A DNA stretch of 64,000 nt from Bordetella pseudohinzii. Lineage in GTDB: Bacteria > Pseudomonadota > Gammaproteobacteria > Burkholderiales > Burkholderiaceae_B. Under the pieces are notes generated by a model. It did not search any database, had not been told where the DNA came from, and saw nothing but the letters and a program-made list of their open reading frames with translations. Below are positions 29,149 through 39,444 of this stretch, in pieces (the first letter of the stretch is position 1; the number at the start of each line of letters is the position of its first letter). The DNA lies in contig NZ_JHEP02000002.1 in the NCBI RefSeq assembly GCF_000657795.2, positions 62,001 to 126,000 on the forward strand, written 5' to 3'. The position numbers and the translations under genes were made by a program.

Positions 29149-30060
29149 TCAGTTGAACACGCCCGTGGACAGGTAGCGATCGCCCCGGTCGCAGACAATG
29201 AAGACGATGGTGGCGTTTTCGACCCTGGCCGCCACCCGCAGGGCGGCCACCAGCGCGCCGGCCGACGAAATACCGCCGAAGATGCCTTCTTCGGCGGCCA
29301 GGCGGCGAGCCATGGTCTCGGCCTCGGCCTGGCCGATGGACTCATAGGCGTCGACCAGGGAGCGGTCGAAAATCTTGGGCAGATAGGCCTCGGGCCATTT
29401 GCGGATGCCGGGGATCTGCGAGCCCTCGGCCGGCTGCGCCCCCACCACCTGGACGGCCGGATTGCGCGACTTGAGATAGGTGGACACGCCCATGATGGTG
29501 CCGGTCGTGCCCATGGCGCTGACAAAATGCGTCACCTGGCCCTGGGTCTGGGTCCAGATTTCCGGGCCCGTGCCCTCGACGTGGGCGCGCGGATTGTCCG
29601 GATTGGCGAACTGGTCCAGCACCTTGCCCTTGCCCTCGGCCTGCATGGCCATGGCCAGGTCGCGGGCGTATTCCATGCCGCCCTTGTCGGCCGGCGTCAG
29701 GATGAGTTCGGCCCCATAGGCCGTCATGGCCGCGCGCCGCTCCACCGAGAGGTTGTCCGGCATGATGAGGATCATGCGGTAACCGCGCATGGCGGCCGTC
29801 ATCGCCAGGGCGATGCCGGTATTGCCGCTGGTGGCCTCGATCAGCGTGTCGCCGGGCGCAATCTCGCCGCGCTGCTCGGCGCGCAGAATCATGGAAAGCG
29901 CGGGGCGGTCCTTCACGGAGCCGGCCGGGTTATTGCCCTCCAGCTTGGCCAGAATGACATTGCCGCGGGCCTGGCCGAGCTCGCCAGGAATACGTTGCAG
30001 GCGCACCAGCGGCGTATTGCCGACGGTTTGCTCGACGGTGGGGTAGGTAATGGCGTTCAT
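29149..30060 (-). CDS. cysM: Cysteine synthase B (O-acetylserine sulfhydrylase)
   Basis: A 303-residue PLP enzyme. The PLP lysine is in NNPAGSVKDRPALSMI, the substrate loop is EATSGNTGIALAM, and MGTTGTIMG binds the cofactor phosphate. CysM makes cysteine from O-acetylserine and sulfide or thiosulfate. The length and the KWPEAYLPKIFD segment favour CysM over CysK. It ends the long minus-strand block that starts at gyrA, though it has a 61-base gap to comEA. Confidence 0.93.
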   Translation of the reverse strand: MNAITYPTVEQTVGNTPLVRLQRIPGELGQARGNVILAKLEGNNPAGSVKDRPALSMILRAEQRGEIAPGDTLIEATSGNTGIALAMTAAMRGYRMILIMPDNLSVERRAAMTAYGAELILTPADKGGMEYARDLAMAMQAEGKGKVLDQFANPDNPRAHVEGTGPEIWTQTQGQVTHFVSAMGTTGTIMGVSTYLKSRNPAVQVVGAQPAEGSQIPGIRKWPEAYLPKIFDRSLVDAYESIGQAEAETMARRLAAEEGIFGGISSAGALVAALRVAARVENATIVFIVCDRGDRYLSTGVFN

Positions 30061-30121
30061 GCCGGGATAATAACCGCCCTGCCTGCCCGCGGCGGCCCAA
30101 ACCCGCGCTCGGGGCAGGGAC

Positions 30122-30475
30122 TCAGGGACGGCGGACGGCCGCGGGCCGCTTGGCGGGCGCCGGGGCTGGCCTGGCGGCGGCGGGCTCGCCCGCCGCCGGT
30201 TTGCCCACCGTCAGGCCGGCCTCGGCCAGGCGGGCCGCCTTGCGCGCGCCAATGCCGCGCACGCGATCGCTCAGGTCCTCCAGCGAACGATAGGGGCCGC
30301 CTCTTTCGCGCTCATGCACGATGAGCTCGGCGCTGCGGGGCCCCAGCCCTTTCAGTTCGCGCAGCTGCGCCGCCGTGGCGCTATTGAGGTCCAGGGCCGC
30401 GGCCGGCGCCGCGGGGCTGAGCAGCAGGGCCGCGGCCAGCAGCCGGCCCGGCAAGCAAACGGGGAAAAAACGCAT
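30122..30475 (-). CDS. ComEA-like helix-hairpin-helix DNA-binding protein
   Basis: A 117-residue secreted or periplasmic protein. A signal peptide ends near PAAALD. The HhH motif LDLNSATAAQLRELKGLG with IGARKAARLAEAGL follows, as in ComEA, the periplasmic DNA receptor of natural transformation. The last 30 residues are Ala/Pro-rich. No other competence genes are nearby, so DNA uptake is possible but not shown. Confidence 0.8.
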   Translation of the reverse strand: MRFFPVCLPGRLLAAALLLSPAAPAAALDLNSATAAQLRELKGLGPRSAELIVHERERGGPYRSLEDLSDRVRGIGARKAARLAEAGLTVGKPAAGEPAAARPAPAPAKRPAAVRRP

Positions 30476-30590
30476 ATGACACTCCGGAAGAAAAGACGGC
30501 CAGCGCCGCCAGGGCCTCCAGAATGCGCCGACGGACCCGCGAAGGGCCCGTCAGTGCAGCGTGATGACACAGCGTACAAGCCCGCGGGCT

Positions 30591-31580
30591 TTATTTGCGC
30601 GCGCGCCAATAGCTCACGTATTCGCTCACGCCGGTCTGCACATCGCGCATGGGCGCGGTAAAGCCGGCTGCGCGCAGATTGTCCACATTGGCCTGGGTGA
30701 AGCTCTGGTAGCGTCCCTTCAGGTCATCGGGGAAGGGAATGTAGCGGATCAGGCCTTCGCTCACGAGCTTGTCCAGCGGCAGCGCGGCCTCGCCCCGCTC
30801 GGCGCGCAGGCTGTTCACCACGGCGGCGGCCACATCATTGAAGGGCTGCGCGCGTCCGGTGCCGCAATTGAAGATGCCCGAGATCTGCGGGTGATCCAGA
30901 AAATGCAGATTGACGTCCACCACGTCCTGGACCGAAATGAAATCCCGGCTCTGGCCGCCATCGGGATAGCCGTCCCAGCCCGCGAACAGGCGCACATGCC
31001 CTTCGGCCAGGAACTGGTTCATGTTGTGAAAGGCCACCGAGGCCATGCGGCCCTTGTGCTGCTCGTGCGGGCCATAGACGTTGAAATACCGCAGCCCGAC
31101 GACCTGGGCCGTGAGCTTGTCCAGGCGCGTGCGCAGGACCTGGTCGAACAAGAGCTTGGAATAGCCGTAGACATTGAGCGGACCCTCGTTGGCCGGGTCT
31201 TCGACATAGACCGTCGAGGCGCCGTAGACGGCGGCCGAGGAGGCGTACAAAAAAGGCACGCGCTGCGCCTGGCAATACTCGAACCACTCCAGCGTGACGC
31301 GGTAGTTGTTGTCCATCATGTAGCGGCCATTGCGCTCGGTGGTGTCCGAACAGGCGCCTTGATGCAGCACGGCCCGCAGGCGCGGCAGCTTGCCGGCGCG
31401 CAGCAATTCGCGCACATCCTCGTGATGCATGTAGTCGGCGATCTTGCAGTCGACGAGATTGAGGAATTTATCGCCCTGGGTCAGGTCGTCGACGGCGATG
31501 ATGTCGTAGATGCCGCGGCGATTGAGCCCGCGCACCAGGTTGCTGCCGATGAAACCGGCCGCGCCAGTGACAATGATCAT
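30591..31580 (-). CDS. hldD: ADP-L-glycero-D-manno-heptose 6-epimerase
   Basis: A 329-residue extended SDR epimerase that makes ADP-L-glycero-D-manno-heptose for the LPS inner core. The NAD-binding [10 protein letters not shown] is at the N-terminus and the catalytic YGYSK near residue 140. AGGAGAAG precedes the ATG. It overlaps the end of hldA by four bases, so the two heptose genes are coupled. Confidence 0.95.
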   Translation of the reverse strand: MIIVTGAAGFIGSNLVRGLNRRGIYDIIAVDDLTQGDKFLNLVDCKIADYMHHEDVRELLRAGKLPRLRAVLHQGACSDTTERNGRYMMDNNYRVTLEWFEYCQAQRVPFLYASSAAVYGASTVYVEDPANEGPLNVYGYSKLLFDQVLRTRLDKLTAQVVGLRYFNVYGPHEQHKGRMASVAFHNMNQFLAEGHVRLFAGWDGYPDGGQSRDFISVQDVVDVNLHFLDHPQISGIFNCGTGRAQPFNDVAAAVVNSLRAERGEAALPLDKLVSEGLIRYIPFPDDLKGRYQSFTQANVDNLRAAGFTAPMRDVQTGVSEYVSYWRARK

Positions 31581-32518
31581 ATTGCTTCTCCTGCGAGTTC
31601 AGCGCCAGTCACCACGGAAGTGCCCAGCTTGCCGACGACGATGCCGCCGGCGCGGTTGGCCCAGCGCATGGCATCCATCCAGGACAGGCCGGCGGCGCGC
31701 ATGACGGCCAGGGTCGCCAGCACGGTATCGCCGGCGCCCGACACATCAAACACCTCGTGGGCCTGGGCATCGACATGTTCGCGGCCCGCCTGGGTGAACA
31801 GCGTCATGCCCTGTTCCGAACGGGTCACGAGCAAGGCCTCCAGGTCCAAGTCCTGGCGCAAGGCCTGGGCCCGGTCGGTGAGCTGCGATTCATTGGACCA
31901 CCGGCCCACGGCCTGCTGCATCTCGGAACGGTTGGGCGTGACCAGGGTCGCGCCCCGATAGCGGGTGTAGTCGTCCCCCTTGGGGTCGACCAGCACCGGA
32001 ATGTTGCGCGCGCGCGCCTGGGCGATCAGGTCCTGCACGCGGGCCAGCGCCCCCTTGGCGTAATCGGACAGCACCAGCACATCGCAGGCCGCCAGTTCAC
32101 GCGCCAGGGCCATATCCACGCTGTCCAGCATGGCCGGGCCGGGTTCTTCCTCGAAGTCCACGCGCAGCAGCTGCTGCTGGCGGCCCAGCACGCGCATCTT
32201 CAGCGTGGTGTGGCGCTCGGGGTCGGCCACCAGATCGGTGCGCACCCCGGCTTCGGCGGCCAGCGCGGCGATGCGCTCGCCCGCCTCGTCGGCGCCCACC
32301 ACGCCGATCAGCGTCGCCTGAGCGCCCAGCGCGGCGATATTGCGCGCGACGTTGGCCGCGCCGCCCAGGCGGTCCTCGCGGCGGGCCACACGGACCACGG
32401 GCACCGGGGCCTCGGGCGAAATACGCTCGACCTCACCGAACCAATAACGGTCCAGCATGACATCGCCAACCACGAGCACGCGGGCGCGCGCGACGGCTTG
32501 GGCGGGAAAAGACATCAT
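31577..32518 (-). CDS. hldA: D-glycero-beta-D-manno-heptose-7-phosphate kinase (HldA/RfaE domain I)
   Basis: A 313-residue PfkB-family kinase. The PfkB signature [14 protein letters not shown] lies near the C-terminus and [13 protein letters not shown] at the N-terminus. In E. coli this domain is fused to an adenylyltransferase (HldE); here only the kinase is present, so the adenylyltransferase (HldC) must be encoded elsewhere. It overlaps lapB by four bases and hldD by four bases. Confidence 0.94.
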   Translation of the reverse strand: MMSFPAQAVARARVLVVGDVMLDRYWFGEVERISPEAPVPVVRVARREDRLGGAANVARNIAALGAQATLIGVVGADEAGERIAALAAEAGVRTDLVADPERHTTLKMRVLGRQQQLLRVDFEEEPGPAMLDSVDMALARELAACDVLVLSDYAKGALARVQDLIAQARARNIPVLVDPKGDDYTRYRGATLVTPNRSEMQQAVGRWSNESQLTDRAQALRQDLDLEALLVTRSEQGMTLFTQAGREHVDAQAHEVFDVSGAGDTVLATLAVMRAAGLSWMDAMRWANRAGGIVVGKLGTSVVTGAELAGEAI

Positions 32519-33744
32519 TCAAGTTCTTCCAGACGACGCGGGGTATAGGTTTCCCAGGCATTACAGCCCGGGCACTGCCAGTAGAACCGGCGCGCCTGGA
32601 ATCCGCAACTGCGGCAGGCGTAGCGGTCCAGGCGCTGCGTATGCTTGTGTATCAGGCTGCGCAACAGCGTCATGTCGGCGCCCGGCACGGGGCTGTTCTG
32701 CGCCTCCCCGGCCGGCTGCGCGGCCAGTTCGGCCTCCAGCAGGCGGTCCAGGCCCAGCAGCGAGGGATGATGGCGCAGCGCCGCGCGCGCGAAGGCCCAG
32801 GCCGGCTCGCTGCCTTGCTGGGCGCGCAATTCGCGGAACACCACATTGAACAGGTCCAGCGAGGCGTGGCGCTCATACTGCGCGCGCAGGCGCTCCAGGC
32901 CCTGCACGACCTCGCCGGCCTGGCGATAGTTGGCCAGCAGCTGCTCGGCCACCAGGCCCGCGTATTCGGGGGCATCGGCCAGGATGCCTTCCAGGTACAT
33001 GCGCTCGCGCTTGCTGTCATTTTCGAGCGCGGCCAGGCGGGCGCGCAGCAAGGACGTCCGCACCTTGGAACCGTGGCTCATGCCTTCGCCGCGACCGGCG
33101 CCCTCGACGGCATGATCGGCCGCATCCAGGGCCGCCAGCGCGGCCTCGATATCGGGCGGCTTGGCCGACAGCGCGCTCTGGGCCTGTTCGCAGTAGTAAT
33201 GGACCAATTGCGGCGCGGGTTCGTCGACCAGCCCGTGCAGGGTCTTGACCGCCTCGATGGCGCGCGGCCAATCGTGCTCGGATTCGTAAATGCGGATCAG
33301 CGAGCGCAGCGCGGGCAGCGCATAGCGCGTGTCGGTGTCCTTGAGTTGTTCGAAAGCGGCTTCGGCGCGATCGAGCATGCCGGCCTTCAGGAAGTCCTGG
33401 GCCAACTCGTGCTGGGCATGTTCGCGCTCGGCCTGCGGCAGATCGGAGCGGTTCAGCAGGCTCTGGTGCACGCGGATGGCGCGCTCCATTTCGCCGCGGC
33501 GCCGAAACAGGCTGCCCAGGGCGAAGTGCAGCTCCGTGGTTTCCGGATCCAGTTTGGCGACCTCGACAAAAGCGTCGATCGCCCGGTCGGGCTGCTCGTT
33601 CAGCAGAAAATTCAAGCCACGGAAATAGGAGTCCGGCAGGGTGCGCGTCTCGCGCAGCATTTGCCGGAAATCAAAACGCGCCGCCAACCAGCCCAGTGCA
33701 AACAGCACGGGGACAAAAATCAGCCACCAAGGTTCAAAGTCCAC
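32515..33744 (-). CDS. lapB: LPS assembly protein LapB (YciM)
   Basis: A 409-residue protein with an N-terminal membrane anchor (WWLIFVPVLFALGWLAARF), about nine TPR repeats and a C-terminal rubredoxin-like metal site (CRSCG and CPGC). LapB presents LpxC to the FtsH protease and so balances LPS against phospholipid synthesis. It lies 36 bases downstream of lapA and overlaps hldA, linking LPS quality control to heptose supply. Confidence 0.94.
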   Translation of the reverse strand: MDFEPWWLIFVPVLFALGWLAARFDFRQMLRETRTLPDSYFRGLNFLLNEQPDRAIDAFVEVAKLDPETTELHFALGSLFRRRGEMERAIRVHQSLLNRSDLPQAEREHAQHELAQDFLKAGMLDRAEAAFEQLKDTDTRYALPALRSLIRIYESEHDWPRAIEAVKTLHGLVDEPAPQLVHYYCEQAQSALSAKPPDIEAALAALDAADHAVEGAGRGEGMSHGSKVRTSLLRARLAALENDSKRERMYLEGILADAPEYAGLVAEQLLANYRQAGEVVQGLERLRAQYERHASLDLFNVVFRELRAQQGSEPAWAFARAALRHHPSLLGLDRLLEAELAAQPAGEAQNSPVPGADMTLLRSLIHKHTQRLDRYACRSCGFQARRFYWQCPGCNAWETYTPRRLEELE

Positions 33745-33780
33745 GGTCCAGACTCTTGCAGTGCAATCAAAAAAGCCGCG

Positions 33781-34095
33781 TTACAGCGGCGACATCGGCG
33801 CGACCGCTTCGGGCGCGACAGGCGGTTGGGTGCCGTTGGCGGCGGCTTGCAGGCGTTCGACCTCGCGGCGCAGGCGCTGCGCCTCGCGGCGGCGGCGCAT
33901 CGACGCCGGCACGGTCAGCAGCAGGCCGAACACCGCGCCCAGCACAAAGGTCGCCAGCATGACCACGATCAGCGGCACATCCTGCACCACGTAATCAGCA
34001 TAGAACTTGACGGCCACCGGGTCGGTATTCTTCAGCGCGAACATCAACACGGCGATAAAGACGAGCAATCGCAGGGCCCAGACAAGGTAGCGCAT
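33781..34095 (-). CDS. lapA: LPS assembly protein LapA domain protein
   Basis: A 104-residue protein with two membrane helices (LLVFIAVLMFALKN and IVVMLATFVLGAVFGLLLTV) followed by an arginine-rich coiled coil, the LapA/DUF1049 layout. LapA works with LapB. The ATG at 34,095 begins MRYLVWALR; an ATG nine codons upstream is possible. It is the gene before lapB, as in E. coli. Confidence 0.9.
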   Translation of the reverse strand: MRYLVWALRLLVFIAVLMFALKNTDPVAVKFYADYVVQDVPLIVVMLATFVLGAVFGLLLTVPASMRRRREAQRLRREVERLQAAANGTQPPVAPEAVAPMSPL

Positions 34096-34202
34096 GGCGC
34101 ATGCTCCAGAGGGATAAGACATTTAATTGTAAGCGCAAGCCGGACCGAAGCAGTACGGGACGGCAGGCTTTTGTCGTGATCGCGCACGAGGGCGCGGGCA
34201 GG

Positions 34203-34240
34203 CAAAAAAACAAAGCCCCTTGAAACCTCAAGGGGCTTTG
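34203..34240 (-). terminator. Terminator downstream of ihfB
   Basis: A perfect 13-base stem CAAAGCCCCTTGA/TCAAGGGGCTTTG with an AACC loop (34,211-34,240), followed on the minus strand by TTTTTTTG. It should end the gyrA/rpsA/ihfB transcripts before lapA. Confidence 0.9.
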
Positions 34241-34264
34241 CGTCGCGACGACCGCGCGGTGACG

Positions 34265-34624
34265 TCAGTGCATGGCATGCATGTCCATCACGGACTGCAG
34301 GGGGTCGGACGATTCATGGGAGGAATCGCCACCCGGTTCGTTGCCAGCCAGATCCACGCGCTCTCGCAACTCCTTGCCCGCCTTGAAGTGCGGCACCTGT
34401 TTGCCAGGCACCAGCACTTGTTCGCCGGACTTGGGGTTGCGCCCCACGCGCGGAGACCGCTGCGACAAGGAAAAGCTGCCAAAACCACGGATTTCGATGC
34501 GCTGACCCGAGGACAGGGCCTGGGTCATGGCGTCAAGCATGGTCTTGACCGCGTAATCGGTGTCGCGGGCGGCCAGCTGGGGATAGCGGGCCGCCAGAGC
34601 GGCGATCAGCTCCGACTTGGTCAC
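34265..34624 (-). CDS. ihfB: Integration host factor beta subunit
   Basis: A 119-residue HU/IHF DNA-bending protein. [15 protein letters not shown], the arm region [21 protein letters not shown] and [17 protein letters not shown] are typical. A C-terminal extension of about 25 acidic/His-containing residues goes beyond the usual 94-residue core. It starts one base after the rpsA stop, the common rpsA-ihfB pairing. Confidence 0.95.
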   Translation of the reverse strand: MTKSELIAALAARYPQLAARDTDYAVKTMLDAMTQALSSGQRIEIRGFGSFSLSQRSPRVGRNPKSGEQVLVPGKQVPHFKAGKELRERVDLAGNEPGGDSSHESSDPLQSVMDMHAMH

Positions 34625-34625
34625 G

Positions 34626-36338
34626 TCAACCGTCGTTGCGCTGTTGGTCCAGCTTGGCCTTGAGCAGCGCGCCCAGGTTGGTCGTACCCGACGAGGCGCT
34701 GGCTTCGGACATGCGCTGGATGGTTTCAGCGGTCTCGGCGTTATCGCGAGCCTTGATCGACAGCTGGATCGAACGCGCCTTGCGGTCGATGTTGATGATC
34801 ATGGCTTCGATGTTGTCGCCGGCGTTCAGCACGGTGGTGGCGTCTTCGACACGGCCCGAGGAGATCTCGGAAGCGCGCAGATAGCCTTCGACGTCGACCG
34901 ACAGGGTCACGACGGCGCCCTTGGGCTCGACCGACTTGATCGTGCCGGGGACGACGGCGCCCTTGTCATGCGTGGCGACGAAGTTGTTGAACGGATCGCC
35001 TTCGAGCTGCTTGATGCCCAGCGAGATGCGTTCCTTCTCGGTGTCGATGCCCAGGACCACGGCTTCGATCTCGTCGCCCTTCTTGAAGTTGCGCACGGCT
35101 TCTTCGCCGGTTTCCGTCCACGACAGGTCGGACAGGTGAACCAGGCCATCGATACCGCCGGGCAGGCCAACGAACACGCCGAAGTCGGTGATCGACTTGA
35201 TGGCGCCGCGCACCTTGTCGCCGCGCTTGAAGTTCGTGGCGAACTCTTCCCAGGGATTCTGGCGGCACTGCTTCATGCCCAGCGAGATACGGCGGCGGTC
35301 TTCGTCGATTTCCAGGACCATGACTTCGACTTCTTCGCCCAGGGTCACGACCTTGCGCGGATCGACGTTCTTGTTGGTCCAGTCCATTTCGGAGACGTGC
35401 ACCAGGCCTTCGATGCCGGCTTCGACTTCCACGAAGGCGCCGTAGTCGGTCAGGTTGGTGACCTTGCCGAACAGACGGGTGCCTTGCGGGTAGCGGCGAG
35501 CCAGGCCCACCCACGGGTCTTCGCCCAGCTGCTTGACGCCCAGCGACACGCGGCTCTTTTCCTGGTCGAACTTGAGGACCTTGGCTTCGACTTCCTGACC
35601 CACTTGCAGGACTTCGGAGGGGTGACGCACACGGCGCCAGGCCATGTCGGTGATGTGCAGCAGGCCGTCGATGCCGCCCAGGTCCACGAACGCGCCGTAA
35701 TCGGTGATGTTCTTGACCACGCCCTTGACCACGGCACCTTCGTGCAGCGTCTCGAGCAGCTTCTGGCGCTCTTCGCCCATGCTGGCTTCCAGCACCTGGC
35801 GGCGCGACAGCACGACGTTGTTGCGCTTGCGGTCGAGCTTGATGACCTTGAATTCGAGGGTCTTGCCCTCGTAGGGGGTGGTGTCCTTGACCGGACGCAG
35901 GTCGACCAGCGAACCCGGCAGGAAGGCGCGGATGCCGTTGGTCATGACGGTCAGGCCGCCCTTGACCTTGCCCGTGATGGTGCCGGTGACCAGCTCGCCA
36001 TTTTCCAGGGCCTTTTCGAGTTGCAGCCAGGCCGACAGGCGCTTGGCGCGGTCACGCGACAGGATGGTGTCGCCGTAGCCGTTTTCCAGCGAATCGATCG
36101 CCACGGAGACGAAATCGCCGGGTTGTACTTCGAGCTCGCCCTGGTCGTTCAGGAACTCTTCCAGGGGGATCAGCGCCTCGGACTTCAGGCCGGCGTTCAC
36201 GACCACGAAGTTGTGATCGACACGAACGACTTCAGCGCTGATGACCTCGCCGGACTTCATGTCCTGGCTCTTGAGGCTCTCGGCAAACAGGTCGGCAAAG
36301 CTTTCGCCGCCGATGGCGGGAGTGGAAACGGAAGACAT
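34626..36338 (-). CDS. rpsA: 30S ribosomal protein S1
   Basis: A 570-residue S1 with six S1 RNA-binding repeats; repeats 3-6 are recognisable as blocks of the type [20 protein letters not shown] and [21 protein letters not shown]1 unfolds mRNA leaders on the 30S subunit. The ATG has no recognisable Shine-Dalgarno sequence, as is known for rpsA in E. coli, where S1 regulates its own translation. It sits between cmk and ihfB. Confidence 0.97.
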   Translation of the reverse strand: MSSVSTPAIGGESFADLFAESLKSQDMKSGEVISAEVVRVDHNFVVVNAGLKSEALIPLEEFLNDQGELEVQPGDFVSVAIDSLENGYGDTILSRDRAKRLSAWLQLEKALENGELVTGTITGKVKGGLTVMTNGIRAFLPGSLVDLRPVKDTTPYEGKTLEFKVIKLDRKRNNVVLSRRQVLEASMGEERQKLLETLHEGAVVKGVVKNITDYGAFVDLGGIDGLLHITDMAWRRVRHPSEVLQVGQEVEAKVLKFDQEKSRVSLGVKQLGEDPWVGLARRYPQGTRLFGKVTNLTDYGAFVEVEAGIEGLVHVSEMDWTNKNVDPRKVVTLGEEVEVMVLEIDEDRRRISLGMKQCRQNPWEEFATNFKRGDKVRGAIKSITDFGVFVGLPGGIDGLVHLSDLSWTETGEEAVRNFKKGDEIEAVVLGIDTEKERISLGIKQLEGDPFNNFVATHDKGAVVPGTIKSVEPKGAVVTLSVDVEGYLRASEISSGRVEDATTVLNAGDNIEAMIINIDRKARSIQLSIKARDNAETAETIQRMSEASASSGTTNLGALLKAKLDQQRNDG

Positions 36339-36520
36339 TAGGTTAATAATCCATTAGGCCAAAATCGGCCGTTGATACACACCGCAACGGCTTGCCCGCC
36401 GCAGTGGAGTCAAAAAACCTGCCGGTTGCGCCGCTCTTGCGGGGTGCCCCGTGGGAACGTACACATGGCCGTCAGGGCCAAAAAACGGCGTCCCGAAAGA
36501 CACCGCGAACTGCATTCATC
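36339..36520 (-). promoter_or_regulatory. rpsA leader region
   Basis: This 182-base cmk-rpsA spacer should hold the rpsA leader and probably a promoter. The sequence just before the start repeats CATTAGG (36,336-36,342 and 36,352-36,358; CCTAATG on the mRNA strand) and is AT-rich, with no GGAG-type ribosome-binding site. T-runs occur within the leader on the minus strand. The arrangement is compatible with S1 autoregulation. Confidence 0.5.
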
Positions 36521-37207
36521 TCATGAGGCCGGGCCTTGCCTGTCGCGCCAGCGCTCAAGCACGGCCTGCACCGTCTGCTCTATCGTCAGTTTGGACGAGT
36601 CCAGCACCTGCGCGTCGGGCGCCGGCGCCAAAGGCGCCACGGCCCGCTGCGTATCGCGCGCATCGCGCTCGCGCATATCACGCAATAGGTCGGCTAGATT
36701 AGCAGAAATTCCCTTATCGATCAACTGCTTATAGCGTCTCTGCGCCCGGGCTTGGACATCGGCGATCAGGAAAATTTTAAGGGACGCATCTGGGAAGACC
36801 ACCGTGCCCATATCGCGACCGTCCGCCACCAGCCCCGGCGGCTGACGGAAGGCCCGCTGCCGCTCAAGCAGGGCCTGGCGCACGGCCGGGTAGGCCGCCA
36901 CGCGCGAAGCATAATTGCCGACATGCTCCTGGCGGATTTCGTGGCCCACGTCCACGCCCTTGAGATACATATGGGGGCCGTCGAAGCGAACATCAAGCGC
37001 CTGGGCCACGCCGGCCACGGCGGCCTCGTCCTCGGGCCGCACGCCGCCGTCCAGCGCCGCCAGGGCGGTGAGGCGATACAGCGCGCCGCTGTCGAGGACG
37101 GAGAACCCCAGGGCCTTGCCCACCCGGTGGGCGATGGTGCCCTTGCCCGAGGCGGTCGGGCCGTCGATGGTGATGACCGGCACCGGGCCGGCAGAATCGG
37201 AACACAT
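36521..37207 (-). CDS. cmk: Cytidylate kinase
   Basis: A 228-residue P-loop kinase that phosphorylates CMP and dCMP. The P-loop is GPTASGKGT (residues 16-24); LDSGALYRL and [15 protein letters not shown] are CMP-binding segments. It lies 18 bases after aroA and upstream of rpsA, the usual proteobacterial aroA-cmk-rpsA order. Confidence 0.96.
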   Translation of the reverse strand: MCSDSAGPVPVITIDGPTASGKGTIAHRVGKALGFSVLDSGALYRLTALAALDGGVRPEDEAAVAGVAQALDVRFDGPHMYLKGVDVGHEIRQEHVGNYASRVAAYPAVRQALLERQRAFRQPPGLVADGRDMGTVVFPDASLKIFLIADVQARAQRRYKQLIDKGISANLADLLRDMRERDARDTQRAVAPLAPAPDAQVLDSSKLTIEQTVQAVLERWRDRQGPAS

Positions 37208-37225
37208 GGGATGATCCCTTGGACG

Positions 37226-38545
37226 TCAGGCGCCGACCAGGCTGGCGTAGACGTCGAAATAATTGGGGAAGGTCTTGCTCACGCAGCCCGGATCCAGGAT
37301 GCGCACCGCGGCCGGCCCGAACGCCGCCAGCGAAAAACACATGGCCATGCGGTGGTCGTCCCAGGTGCCGATATGGGCGTCACGCCACTGGCCTGCCGCC
37401 GGCGGCGTGACCGCCAGCCAATCGGGGCCGCTTTCGACCGTGGCTCCGAGTTTAGCCAGTTCGGTCTGCATCGCGTGGATACGATCGGTTTCCTTGACGC
37501 GCCAGCTGCCGATATTGCGCAGGCGGCAAGGCCCGTCGGCAAACAGCGCCATGGCCGCGGCAGTCATGGCCGCGTCGGGAATCAGGTTGAAATCGGCGTC
37601 GAACGCCTTGATCCGCCCGCCCTCGGCCACCGCCGGGCCGCGGGCTTCGATCCAATCGGCGCCCCGGGTGATCGTGGCCCCCATGTCGGCCAGGGTGTCG
37701 GCGAAGGCGACGTCGCCCTGGATGCTGTTCTCGCCCACGCCCGTGACCCGGACCGGCCCGCCGCCCAGCACGCCCAGGGCCAGGAAATACGACGCCGTCG
37801 AGGCATCGCCCTCGACCGCGATGCGGCCCGGGCTGCGGTAGCGCGCGCCGCCCTCGATGGTGAACGCCCGCCAGCCGTCGCGCCGCACCGTCACGCCGTA
37901 GCGCGCCATCAGATTGAGCGTGATCTCGATATAGGGCTTGGAAATGAGCTCGCCGATCACCTCAATGGTGACCGGCCGGCCGCTGGCGCCCGCCTCGATA
38001 GGCGCGGCCATCAGCAGCGCCGTCAGGAACTGGCTGGACACCGCCCCCTGGACCCGCACCGTGTCGGCCTGGACGCGGCCTCGCCCCAGCCGCAGCGGCG
38101 GATAGCCTTCCTGGCCGAGGTAATCGATCCGCGCGCCCCAGCCCCGCAGGGCGTCGACCAGGTCGCCGATGGGCCGCTCGTGCATGCGCGGCACGCCCGA
38201 GAGCTGGTAGTCGCCGCCCATCAGGGCCAGCGCCGCGGTCAGCGGCCGGAAGGCGGTGCCCGCATTGCCGAGGAACAGATCGGCCTGCCCGACCGGAAAG
38301 CGGCCGGCGCCGTCCACGGCCACCCTGCCCTCGCCCAGATCCGTCACCGGGACGCCCAGCTGGCGCAAGGCCGCCAGCATGACGCGCGTATCGTCGGAAT
38401 CGAGCAGGCCGGAGATCTCGGTGCGGCCCTCGGCCAGCGCGGCGATCAGCAGCACGCGGTTGGAAATACTCTTGGAGCCGGGCAAGGCCACCACGCCGCG
38501 GGCGTGGCGTGCCCGGGGCAGGTCCAGATAGGCCTGGGCATTCAT
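37226..38545 (-). CDS. aroA: 3-phosphoshikimate 1-carboxyvinyltransferase (EPSP synthase)
   Basis: A 439-residue shikimate-pathway enzyme. [18 protein letters not shown] near residue 20 and [18 protein letters not shown] near residue 90 are the substrate-binding blocks. The LFLGNAGTA(F)RPLTA loop places Gly, not Ala, in the NAGTA site, so it looks like a class I, glyphosate-sensitive enzyme. The ATG at 38,545 forms an ATGA overlap with the tyrA stop. Confidence 0.95.
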   Translation of the reverse strand: MNAQAYLDLPRARHARGVVALPGSKSISNRVLLIAALAEGRTEISGLLDSDDTRVMLAALRQLGVPVTDLGEGRVAVDGAGRFPVGQADLFLGNAGTAFRPLTAALALMGGDYQLSGVPRMHERPIGDLVDALRGWGARIDYLGQEGYPPLRLGRGRVQADTVRVQGAVSSQFLTALLMAAPIEAGASGRPVTIEVIGELISKPYIEITLNLMARYGVTVRRDGWRAFTIEGGARYRSPGRIAVEGDASTASYFLALGVLGGGPVRVTGVGENSIQGDVAFADTLADMGATITRGADWIEARGPAVAEGGRIKAFDADFNLIPDAAMTAAAMALFADGPCRLRNIGSWRVKETDRIHAMQTELAKLGATVESGPDWLAVTPPAAGQWRDAHIGTWDDHRMAMCFSLAAFGPAAVRILDPGCVSKTFPNYFDVYASLVGA

Positions 38546-39444
38546 CAGGAAGACTCCTTGCGCCAGGCGCGCCGGGCCAGCGCGGCCTCCTGCAGCCATT
38601 GCTGCAGGCTCGCGCCGTCACCGGCCGCCAGGGCGGCTTCGGTTCGGTCCAGCACGGCGCGCAGCGCCGCCAGCTCGGCCAGCATGGCCGAGCGGTTGGA
38701 CAGGAAGATGTCGCGCCACATTTCGGGCGAGCCGGCGGCGATGCGGGTGAAATCGCGGAAGCCCGAACCGGCCAGCGCCAGCCGCGTCTGGGCGTCCCCG
38801 GCCTCGCAGACCTGGGCCATATAGGCGGCCGCCAGGAAATGAGGCATATGGCTGACCGAGGCCAGCACGCTGTCATGCGCTTCGGGCGTCATGTCCAGCA
38901 CCTGCGCGCCGCAGGCCTGCCAGGCGGCGCGCACGCGCGCCACGGCCTGGGGCGGATTCTCCGCCAGCGGCGTCAGGATGACCTTGCGCCCCTCGTACAG
39001 CGCGGCGTCGGCGGCCTGCGGCCCCGTGCGCTCGGCGCCGGCGATGGGATGGCCCGGCACGAAGGCGGCGATGCGTTCGCCCAGCGCCTGGCGCGCGGCC
39101 TGGACGACCTCGGCCTTGGTGCTGCCGGCATCGGTGATCAGGGCGTCCGGGCGCAGATGGTCGCGCATGCGCGCCAGCATGGGGCCCAGGCCGCCAACCG
39201 GCGTGGCCAGCAGGATGAGATCAGCCTGCGCCGCGGCGGACTCGGGGCTCACGGCCTCGTCGATAAGGCCCAGCGCCTGGGCCTGGGCCAGCGACGCCGG
39301 ATTGCGCCCCACGCCCAGCACGCGCCCGACCTGCCCGGCCTGGCGCAGCGCCGCGGCAAAGGAACCGCCTATCAAGCCCACGCCGACCACCGCGAGCACC
39401 GGAATCATGACCGGGCTTGCATCCGGGGCTTGCCGCCTGCTCAT
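38545..39444 (-). CDS. tyrA: Prephenate dehydrogenase
   Basis: A 299-residue NAD(P)-dependent dehydrogenase that turns prephenate into 4-hydroxyphenylpyruvate on the tyrosine branch. [15 protein letters not shown] is the nucleotide-binding motif and [12 protein letters not shown] the active-site His segment. No ACT domain is present. The start at 39,444 overlaps the hisC stop by four bases, and the stop overlaps aroA. Confidence 0.93.
   Translation of the reverse strand: MSRRQAPDASPVMIPVLAVVGVGLIGGSFAAALRQAGQVGRVLGVGRNPASLAQAQALGLIDEAVSPESAAAQADLILLATPVGGLGPMLARMRDHLRPDALITDAGSTKAEVVQAARQALGERIAAFVPGHPIAGAERTGPQAADAALYEGRKVILTPLAENPPQAVARVRAAWQACGAQVLDMTPEAHDSVLASVSHMPHFLAAAYMAQVCEAGDAQTRLALAGSGFRDFTRIAAGSPEMWRDIFLSNRSAMLAELAALRAVLDRTEAALAAGDGASLQQWLQEAALARRAWRKESS

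Noticed and set aside
27903-29525. Minus-strand frame of 540 codons across mltB
   Set aside because: It crosses mltB, its terminator and part of cysM; Gly/Ala/Arg-rich shadow with no family pattern.
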